Source: JBGTIS01 sp041745535 (lineage in GTDB: Bacteria; Bacteroidota; Bacteroidia; Cytophagales; Cyclobacteriaceae). From it: a stretch of DNA of 16,973 nt. Location of the stretch: positions 1 to 16,973 of the forward strand of contig JBGTIS010000031.1 in NCBI GenBank assembly GCA_041745535.1. The letters run 5' to 3'. The position numbers and the translations under genes were made by a program. Below are positions 1 to 5,607 of the stretch, in pieces; position 1 is the first letter of the stretch, and the number at the start of each line of letters is the position of its first letter. The notes under the pieces are model-generated. The model made no database searches. It was not told where the DNA came from and saw nothing but the letters and a program-made list of their open reading frames with translations.

Positions 1-1
1 C

Positions 2-133
2 CGATACTGGGCGGAACTGTATCGTTATTCAGGTACACCCGATGTTCGTTTTCATACAGATGAAGCGGATAATAGGTATGCGCCTGCCGTTGACAATTGT
101 AACCGTAAAAATAGTCAAATCCCGATTGGGTAG
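2..133 (+). CDS. C-terminal end of an unrecognised protein (5' part outside window)
   Basis: An open frame enters from the left edge and runs for 43 codons to a TAG stop at 131-133. The tail reads RYWAELYRYSGTPD and ends NRKNSQIPIG. It is rich in Arg, Tyr, Asp and Asn, with no hydrophobic segment, so this end is soluble. It converges on the LacI-family gene, leaving only about 15 nt between the two stops. I considered a SusD-like protein because such genes often sit near sugar regulators, but the tail lacks the usual SusD ending, so I do not assign a family. That it is coding is inferred from the plausible amino-acid composition and from its stopping just before the next gene. Confidence 0.5.
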   Translation, partial: RYWAELYRYSGTPDVRFHTDEADNRYAPAVDNCNRKNSQIPIG

Positions 134-148
134 GAATGGAAAAAGTAG

Positions 149-1162
149 CTAAGCTGTAGAACCTCTTGGAAATAAAATTGAAGGGATTTCAAGGTTTTCA
201 GGATTTGATTGATAGATTTTATTATCCAGGGCACGAAACAAAGTGGTTGCCGCTGCATTCCCCATTTCAAAAGCTGGTTGTGTAATGGTGGTTAAGGAAG
301 GATTCAGCAGCGACGCGATTTCCAGGTTAGAAAAACAAATTACTTTCAGGTCATTGGGTATCCTTATTCCGGTTTCCACACAAACCTGGTAGGTAAGAAA
401 AGCCAGTTTCTCCACTGAAGCCATAATTCCATCCGGAGGTAAAGGCTGGGTAAGTAAATTTTTTATCATTTCTGACTGCCGGTTGGGGTAATGAGTACAA
501 TCTACGATAAAATGCTCGGCCACCTCCAATTTGTATTCTTCCAAAGCTGCCTGATAACCCTTGAGGCGATCCTGGTTGATAGATAAACTGGGAGAAATGG
601 AGAGAAAAGCAATTTTCCTGCATCCTGCCTCAATTAAATGTCGCACTGCCAGGAAAGCACTTTCATAATCGTTGGTAGTAATTTTAGCGAATTCAGACCT
701 GGGCAAAACCCGGTCGAAAAGCACTACAGGAATAGCATACCGCGTCAAATCCTCAATATGATCCGTTGATGTGGTTTCACCCGATACCGACATCAGCACG
801 CCGTCAACCCGGCCATTGCGGAAATCCTGTAGAATGGCTTTTTCCTTATCATAACTTTCATGGCTTAAATAAATAAGCACATGGTACCCCCTTTCCTGTG
901 CCACGGTTTCAATGGCATGAATGGCCTGTGAAAAAAAATTATCAGCTACCTCCGGAATTACCACAGCAATGGTTTTACTTTTCTTTTTTCGTAATCCACT
1001 GGCATAAGGATTGGGAATATAATTTAATTTTTTGGCAAGTTCCAGTACCCGTTTTTTGGTATCAGGACTGATCTCATAACTATCATGTAAAGCTTTGGAA
1101 ACCGTAGAAACGGAAAGGTTAAGGTCTTTAGCTAATCTTTTTAAATTAATAGGAATATCCAT
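149..1162 (-). CDS. LacI/GalR-family transcriptional regulator
   Basis: This is a DNA-binding, ligand-responsive regulator of about 337 residues, the usual length for the family. Residues 7-26 form the LacI-type helix-turn-helix (LKRLAKDLNLSVSTVSKAL), and residues 50-60 form the hinge helix (NPYASGLRK), whose Leu58 would insert into the central CG of an operator. From about residue 64 (KTIAVVIPEVADNFF) to the end it has the two-lobed periplasmic-binding-protein-like sensor domain, including the FDRVLP and RLKGYQAAL segments. I chose the ATG at 1162. An in-frame GTG eight codons upstream (1186) would add only hydrophobic residues before the HTH and is less likely. The gene is divergent from the inositol oxygenase gene, and a LacI-type operator lies between them, so autoregulation and control of the oxygenase are both likely. 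The ligand cannot be read from sequence; inositol or a sugar acid is an inference from the neighbour. Confidence 0.93.
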   Translation of the reverse strand: MDIPINLKRLAKDLNLSVSTVSKALHDSYEISPDTKKRVLELAKKLNYIPNPYASGLRKKKSKTIAVVIPEVADNFFSQAIHAIETVAQERGYHVLIYLSHESYDKEKAILQDFRNGRVDGVLMSVSGETTSTDHIEDLTRYAIPVVLFDRVLPRSEFAKITTNDYESAFLAVRHLIEAGCRKIAFLSISPSLSINQDRLKGYQAALEEYKLEVAEHFIVDCTHYPNRQSEMIKNLLTQPLPPDGIMASVEKLAFLTYQVCVETGIRIPNDLKVICFSNLEIASLLNPSLTTITQPAFEMGNAAATTLFRALDNKIYQSNPENLEIPSILFPRGSTA

Positions 1163-1209
1163 AAAAAGGAAAAAGTTCTTTTGCACTTAAATTAAAAAAT
1201 TCAGCATTC

Positions 1210-1225
1210 ACGAAATCGTTTTCGT
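1210..1225. promoter_or_regulatory. Putative LacI-family operator (16-bp palindrome, central CG)
   Basis: The sequence ACGAAATCGTTTTCGT is a palindrome in which 7 of 8 base pairs match, centred on a CG step. This is the classical architecture of LacI/PurR/GalR-family sites. It lies 48 bp upstream of the regulator's ATG and about 150 bp upstream of the inositol oxygenase ATG, between the two divergent genes. It abuts a plus-strand -7 element, so a bound repressor would block RNA polymerase. That this regulator binds it is inferred. Confidence 0.75.
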
Positions 1226-1228
1226 AAA

Positions 1229-1236
1229 TATATTTG
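1229..1236 (+). promoter_or_regulatory. Putative Bacteroidota -7 promoter element for the inositol oxygenase gene
   Basis: TATATTTG matches the TAnnTTTG -7 consensus used by the Bacteroidota primary sigma factor. It starts 3 bp after the putative LacI operator, so the operator would lie in the spacer between the -33 and -7 elements. There is no convincing TTTG-type -33 element about 20 bp upstream, which lowers confidence. Initiation here would give a 5' leader of roughly 135 nt before the oxygenase ATG. Confidence 0.45.
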
Positions 1237-1376
1237 CCTGATTTCTGCGTAAAATCCTAAAAATTTTCCAATTTAGTGTAATTAAAATTGATATTTTTCA
1301 ATTAAAGCTTATATTTTACTATATGTTTTTGAAAATTATAATTCGCATAAGAATCAGTTAAAAGAAATATAATACC

Positions 1377-2255
1377 ATGACAGCATTAAACGAAAAAGAA
1401 AAAGCTCCTTTGCGCAGCCTTGATGAATGGGAAGATGACCTGTTAGAACGTTATCCGGAACCTGACAGCATCGCCAAAGGAAAAACCAAGGAAGAATACC
1501 GCAATTATGATAGCCCGCAACGCGATAGCGTACGTGAATTTTACCGGCTCAACCATAAATATCAGACCTACGATTTTGTACTGGAAAAAGAGAAAGCGTT
1601 TCTGAAATTCGATAAAAAGGAAATGCCCGTGTGGGATGCTTTCCAGTTTCTGAATCAGCTGGTCGACGATTCTGATCCTGATACTGATTTGGATCAGCTG
1701 CAACACCTTTTACAAACCTCCGAAGCCATTCGTGCCGACGGGCACCCCGACTGGATGGTACTTACCGGTTTGCTGCATGATATGGGTAAAGTATTGTGCC
1801 TGTTCGGCGAACCGCAGTGGGCCGTGGTAGGCGATACCTTTCCGGTAGGCTGTGCCCATTCTGATAAAATAGTCTATTCCGAATTTTTTAAGGATAATCC
1901 GGATACTTACAACATGCGGTTTAATACCAAATACGGTGTGTACGCACCCAATTGCGGACTGGATAATGTTCATTTATCATGGGGACACGACGAATATGTG
2001 TATCAGATGGTAAAAGATTACCTGCCTGAGCCGGGTTTGTACATGTTACGGTATCACTCATTCTATCCACAGCACAAAGAACACGCGTACGACCATTTGA
2101 TGAGCGAGCATGACCATGAAATGTTCAAATGGGTCAACCTGTTCAATCCGTACGATCTGTATTCTAAAAATCCGAATCCGCCTGACTGGAAAACACTTCG
2201 CCCCTATTATGAAGATCTGGCAGCAAAATATTTACCGGCAACGCTTAAATTTTAG
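1377..2255 (+). CDS. miox: myo-Inositol oxygenase (MIOX)
   Basis: MIOX is a cytosolic di-iron oxygenase that splits myo-inositol with O2 to give D-glucuronate. The 292-residue protein has the length and motifs of the animal/plant enzyme. All six iron ligands known from mouse MIOX have counterparts: His110 (HLLQTSEAIR), His134-Asp135 (GLLHDMGK), His204 (SWGHDEY), His227 (RYHSFYP) and Asp260 (NPYDLYSK). The active-site lysine follows at Lys138. The spacings between ligands match the mouse enzyme apart from short loop deletions. The ATG at 1377 gives a natural acidic N-terminus, and the sequence before it has only a weak purine run. The gene stands alone, with a terminator after it and a LacI regulator divergent from it. 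The glucuronate catabolic genes expected to use its product are not in this window. Confidence 0.96.
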   Translation: MTALNEKEKAPLRSLDEWEDDLLERYPEPDSIAKGKTKEEYRNYDSPQRDSVREFYRLNHKYQTYDFVLEKEKAFLKFDKKEMPVWDAFQFLNQLVDDSDPDTDLDQLQHLLQTSEAIRADGHPDWMVLTGLLHDMGKVLCLFGEPQWAVVGDTFPVGCAHSDKIVYSEFFKDNPDTYNMRFNTKYGVYAPNCGLDNVHLSWGHDEYVYQMVKDYLPEPGLYMLRYHSFYPQHKEHAYDHLMSEHDHEMFKWVNLFNPYDLYSKNPNPPDWKTLRPYYEDLAAKYLPATLKF

Positions 2256-2284
2256 CGAAATTAGATTTTTCAGTTTGCAACCCT

Positions 2285-2320
2285 ACCCTGGCATATAGTT
2301 TCGCCAGGGTTTTATTTTTT
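2285..2320 (+). terminator. Intrinsic terminator after the inositol oxygenase gene
   Basis: The stem ACCCTGGC (2285-2292) pairs perfectly with GCCAGGGT (2303-2310) across a 10-nt loop. It is followed directly by TTTATTTTTT (2311-2320). It starts 30 nt after the oxygenase stop codon, the expected place for a Rho-independent terminator. It separates this gene from the downstream tetR unit. Confidence 0.88.
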
Positions 2321-2409
2321 AAAAGCTACCCAAATTCGATGATGAAATTACTTCCCAAAAGACAATTTCACCAATAATTCGCATTGATATAAAATATTTA
2401 AACAAATTT

Positions 2410-2441
2410 ATTGATTTACTAAACACTGTTCATTAAGTTTG
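2410..2441 (+). promoter_or_regulatory. Putative tetR promoter (Bacteroidota -33/-7 type)
   Basis: TAAGTTTG at 2434-2441 is a full match to the TAnnTTTG -7 consensus, and ATTG at 2410-2413 can serve as the -33 element. The spacer is 20 bp, within the usual range. Transcription would begin near 2446, giving a leader of only about 11 nt before the ATG at 2457. The 19-bp putative TetR operator fills the spacer, so repressor and polymerase should compete. Confidence 0.6.
2415..2433. promoter_or_regulatory. Putative TetR operator, copy 1 (in front of tetR)
   Basis: The 19-mer TTTACTAAACACTGTTCAT occurs here and again, identically, before tolC. Its core AACA-C-TGTT is a perfect odd-centred palindrome. 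In this copy the symmetry extends outward with two mismatches to about 21 bp. It lies between the -33 and -7 elements of the tetR promoter. Exact duplication in front of the regulator and its neighbouring pump genes is the typical signature of a TetR-family operator. Confidence 0.75.
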
Positions 2442-2456
2442 CGTTGTAAAGTACTA

Positions 2457-3080
2457 ATGATGGGAATTACAGAAAGAAAAGAAAGAGAAAAAAAAGAAAT
2501 GCGCAGGCAGATTATCGATGCCGCCCTTACTATGTTTAATGAAGAAGGATACGAAAAAACTTCTATCAGGAATATAGCGGAAAAAATTGAGTATAGCCCG
2601 GCAACCATTTACCTGTATTACAAAGACAAAGACGAATTGCTATATGAAGTACAAAAGGAAGCATTTGACAAGTTGGCTACCGCCTTCAGAAAAAAGGCAA
2701 ACAGCAAAGACCCATTAGATCGGCTTTATCAGATTTGCAAAACTTATGTGAATTTCGGAAACAAGCATCAGGACCTCTATGACCTTATGTTTATTATTAA
2801 ATCGCCTATGAACGTAGTAACTGAAAAAGAACCCTGGACCAATGGCGATGCCTGTTTTAATTATTTGGTGAATTGCGTACAGGAATGCATGGATAATAAG
2901 TTGTTTCAATATACCAGCACCAACGTACTGGCATTATCCATCTGGTCGATGTGCCACGGATTTGTTTCACTTAATTTACGATGCCGGTTCAAGGTTTTGG
3001 AGTTAAGTGAATTTGAAGTTAATAAAGCAATCGAAACCTCCATTGAAGAATTCTTACGGGTTATACAAAAGGATCATTAA
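2457..3080 (+). CDS. TetR/AcrR-family transcriptional regulator of the adjacent efflux system
   Basis: The protein has about 207 residues, typical for TetR repressors. The N-terminal DNA-binding domain spans roughly residues 15-61, with the helix-turn-helix at 35-54 (TSIRNIAEKIEYSPATIYLY) followed by the conserved YKDKDELL. The C-terminal ligand domain contains IWSMCHGFVSL, resembling the WHG motif of one TetR C-terminal subfamily. The start is the ATG at 2457. A second ATG follows directly at 2460, and a TTG at 2439 upstream overlaps the -7 element and is rejected. The gene lies just before tolC, separated by 56 nt, and identical putative operators precede both genes. It therefore probably represses itself and the pump and releases when a pump substrate binds. 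The inducer is unknown. Confidence 0.94.
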   Translation: MMGITERKEREKKEMRRQIIDAALTMFNEEGYEKTSIRNIAEKIEYSPATIYLYYKDKDELLYEVQKEAFDKLATAFRKKANSKDPLDRLYQICKTYVNFGNKHQDLYDLMFIIKSPMNVVTEKEPWTNGDACFNYLVNCVQECMDNKLFQYTSTNVLALSIWSMCHGFVSLNLRCRFKVLELSEFEVNKAIETSIEEFLRVIQKDH

Positions 3081-3116
3081 ATTTTAATTGAATTAAAAAA
3101 CAAAAAATTTTTCACT

Positions 3117-3135
3117 TTTACTAAACACTGTTCAT
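3117..3135. promoter_or_regulatory. Putative TetR operator, copy 2 (in front of tolC)
   Basis: This is an exact 19-bp copy of the site before tetR (TTTACTAAACACTGTTCAT). It ends one base before the tolC ATG at 3137, so a bound repressor would cover the start of the gene. I could not find a clear TAnnTTTG element here. Either tolC uses a weak promoter upstream of this site, or the site acts as a roadblock to read-through from tetR. Confidence 0.72.
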
Positions 3136-3136
3136 A

Positions 3137-4507
3137 ATGTCAACAACAATAAAAAAAGTGATGCCGTTCAACATAATTGTTATGTTATTCTATGTGGTGG
3201 GGAACACTACACTCGCGCAGGAAAATCTGCTGGATAACTATATCCAACGAGCCCTGGAAAATAACCAAGGAATCCGGCAACAACAGTTTCAACTGGAAAA
3301 AGGGTTATTTGCCTTGAAAGAGGCCCAGGCTTTATATCTGCCCTCAGTAAGCGTGCAGGGCTCTTATGTAAAAGCACAAGGTGGCCGTACCATCGACTTT
3401 CCTATTGGCGACCTGTTGAATCCGGTGTATACCACCTTAAATCAACTTACGGAAAGCAGTAATTTTCCGCAGTTAGAGAATGCTTCCATCCAACTGAATC
3501 CGGATAATTTTTACGACCTGAGACTCAGGACTACCCTGCCGCTGATTGACGCGGAAATGTGGCTTAATCGGAAAATCAAAAGTGAACAGATTACCCAATA
3601 TCAGGCTTCGGTGAATGTGTATAAAAGACAGTTGGTGAAAGATATTAAAACTGCCTATTTCCAATATTTCCAGGCTGTAAAAGCCATAGAAATTTACGAA
3701 AACGCACTTCGTCTGGTAAATGAAAACATTCGGATGAATGCAAGTATGTTCAAAAATGGGGTGCGCAACAGCACTGCGCTTACCCGGGCCAAATCAGAAA
3801 AGCAAAAAATTGAAGCCGATCTGAATCATGCGGAAAATCAGGTGTTAAACGCGCAGGCTTATTTTAACTTTCTGCTGAATCAGCCGCTCGAACATCCCGT
3901 TTCAATCGATTCTGTTGCCCTGTCCGAACCGGTGGTGGATCCGATACATGAAAATGAATATCATCAGCGGGAGGAATTGATTCAGTTACAGTCGACCTCG
4001 CAGGTTTACGCGCTCAACCGGGACCTTCAGCGTGCCCATTTCATCCCAAAAATAAATACTTTTCTGGACCTCGGTTCCCAGGGATTTAACTGGAATGTGG
4101 ATAGCCAGTCGAAATATTATTTGTGGGGCATTAACCTGCAATGGGATCTGTTCGCCGCTAACCGGTATCGATACAAAACCAGGCAAGCCGATGCTGACCT
4201 CAAAGCCATTGAAGCCCAAACCGCACAAACGGAACAGGCCTTGAACCTGCAACTGGTTCAGGCCAGAAATAATTATCAATCGGCTTATTCCAGTTATACT
4301 AATGCCCAAACACAGCTTACCCTTGCACAAAAGTATTATCAGGATCAACTGAAAGTATACAAAGGTGGGCAGCTACTTTATATAGAACTACTGGATGCGC
4401 AAAATGAATTAACCGGTGCACAGCTCCAACTTTCCATTTCATTGGCCGCTGTGCAAATAGCACAGGCCGATATCGAACGATGCACCGCCTCCTATCCTAT
4501 TCAATAA
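3137..4507 (+). CDS. TolC-family outer membrane efflux channel
   Basis: This is the outer-membrane component of a tripartite efflux system. The 456-residue protein starts with a signal peptide: Lys6-Lys7, then a hydrophobic stretch, with probable cleavage after Ala27 (TTLA|QENLL). The mature part has the two-fold repeated OEP architecture, roughly residues 30-245 and 270-450. Long Gln/Ala/Asn-rich helices such as LRLVNENIRMN and QTEQALNLQLVQARNNYQ form the periplasmic tunnel, and the ending LYIELLDAQNELTGAQLQL is typical of the family. The ATG at 3137 keeps the basic n-region; a downstream Met9 would lose it. The adaptor gene follows after 19 nt, so they are almost certainly co-transcribed. 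Antibiotic, bile salt or other substrates cannot be predicted from this subunit. Confidence 0.93.
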   Translation: MSTTIKKVMPFNIIVMLFYVVGNTTLAQENLLDNYIQRALENNQGIRQQQFQLEKGLFALKEAQALYLPSVSVQGSYVKAQGGRTIDFPIGDLLNPVYTTLNQLTESSNFPQLENASIQLNPDNFYDLRLRTTLPLIDAEMWLNRKIKSEQITQYQASVNVYKRQLVKDIKTAYFQYFQAVKAIEIYENALRLVNENIRMNASMFKNGVRNSTALTRAKSEKQKIEADLNHAENQVLNAQAYFNFLLNQPLEHPVSIDSVALSEPVVDPIHENEYHQREELIQLQSTSQVYALNRDLQRAHFIPKINTFLDLGSQGFNWNVDSQSKYYLWGINLQWDLFAANRYRYKTRQADADLKAIEAQTAQTEQALNLQLVQARNNYQSAYSSYTNAQTQLTLAQKYYQDQLKVYKGGQLLYIELLDAQNELTGAQLQLSISLAAVQIAQADIERCTASYPIQ

Positions 4508-4526
4508 CCAAAACCTGATTAAACAT

Positions 4527-5588
4527 ATGAAAACTGTATTCAATATTTCTCTGATTATACTTTTGGCTATCACAATTTATTCCTGTGGCCAGCAATCTGA
4601 AGCTGCTAAAGGCCAGCCTTTAGAAACTATTCCCGTAAAAACCATCAACCTATCGGCAGACAACAGCAGTCCAACCATTGCCGTAGCGGGCCGATTTACT
4701 ACCGATGATGAAGTATACTTAAGCTTCAAAACCGGAGGAATTATTAAAAATTTAAAAGTAAACGAAGGTGACCGGATAAAAAAAGGGCAATTGCTGGCCG
4801 CCTTAAATATGACAGAAATTGATGCACAGGTACAACAGATACAACTCAGCTTGGAGAAAGCCCAAAGAGATTTTAAACGGGTGAACGCTTTGTTCAAGGA
4901 CAGCGTAGCTACCCTGGAACAGGTCCAAAATACAGAAACCGCCTTACAACTGGCAGAGCAACAAATGGAGGCCATACAATTCAATAAAAAGTACGCTACC
5001 ATTTATGCCACGGAAGATGGCTATGTATTGGCCAAAATGGTAAATGAAGGCCAATTGGTTGGACCAGGTACACCCGTATTAAAAACCAATGGCGCAGAGG
5101 CCGGCAACTGGATACTGCGAGTAGGAGTAAGTGATAAGGAATGGATGCTCATTCAGCCCGAAGATTCTGCCAATATTGAAATCTCGTCCGTTTCTGGCCA
5201 AACCATCAGTGGGAAAGTAATCCGAAAATCTCAGGGAACTGATCCTAAAAGCGGTTCTTTTATGGTGGATATTAAAATTAATGAAAATTCGCCTCACCTG
5301 GCTGCCGGCATGTTCGGACAGGCCAGCATTTATACCCGTCCGCAGGAAAATTCCAATGCATCTCCTACCTGGTCTATTCCCTATGACGCTTTGCTGGACG
5401 GTGATGGCAGCACCGGTTATGTATTTGTAACCACCGATGGAAAAATCGCTAAAAAGCAGCAGGTAACCATAGCAGGCATTGAAAACAACCAGGTAATCAT
5501 AACCGGCAGTTTGCAGGAGAATCAGAAGCTTATCATAGCAGGAAGTGCTTACCTTACCGATAACAGTCCCATTCACATTATTCAATAA
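4527..5588 (+). CDS. RND efflux periplasmic adaptor (membrane fusion protein), lipoprotein
   Basis: This adaptor links the inner-membrane pump to the TolC-like channel. The 353-residue protein has a lipoprotein signal peptide with lipobox IYSC at Cys20. The residues after the cysteine (GQQSEAAK) show no acidic run, which is compatible with a periplasm-facing lipoprotein. A first lipoyl half-motif lies at about 70-94 (GGIIKNLKVNEGDRIKKGQ), a coiled-coil hairpin at about 98-152, and the second lipoyl half at about 160-187 (ATEDGYVLAKMVNEGQLV). A beta-barrel region follows at about 195-270 (GMFGQASIY), then the membrane-proximal domain. It is rather short for the family but complete. Its stop is 19 nt before the pump's ATG, the same gap as on its other side. 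Confidence 0.93.
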   Translation: MKTVFNISLIILLAITIYSCGQQSEAAKGQPLETIPVKTINLSADNSSPTIAVAGRFTTDDEVYLSFKTGGIIKNLKVNEGDRIKKGQLLAALNMTEIDAQVQQIQLSLEKAQRDFKRVNALFKDSVATLEQVQNTETALQLAEQQMEAIQFNKKYATIYATEDGYVLAKMVNEGQLVGPGTPVLKTNGAEAGNWILRVGVSDKEWMLIQPEDSANIEISSVSGQTISGKVIRKSQGTDPKSGSFMVDIKINENSPHLAAGMFGQASIYTRPQENSNASPTWSIPYDALLDGDGSTGYVFVTTDGKIAKKQQVTIAGIENNQVIITGSLQENQKLIIAGSAYLTDNSPIHIIQ

Positions 5589-5607
5589 ACGCCAACTTCA
5601 GATTATC

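Noticed and set aside
1163..1186. Eight-codon GTG-initiated N-terminal extension of the LacI-family protein
   Set aside because: The ATG at 1162 gives the normal family N-terminus just before the HTH; the extension adds only MQKNFFLF and has no support.
1286..1303. AATTGA/TCAATT inverted repeat before the inositol oxygenase gene
   Set aside because: Only six AT-rich pairs in AT-rich DNA; expected by chance and not a terminator.
5079..5585. 168-codon minus-strand frame opposite the adaptor gene
   Set aside because: It is fully antisense to a well-supported gene, with no recognisable domain; typical shadow frame.
5545..5607. Upstream extension of the RND pump frame into the adaptor gene
   Set aside because: The ATG at 5608 gives the standard N-terminus and a 19-nt spacing equal to the previous gap; the extension overlaps coding sequence and does not look like an RND start.
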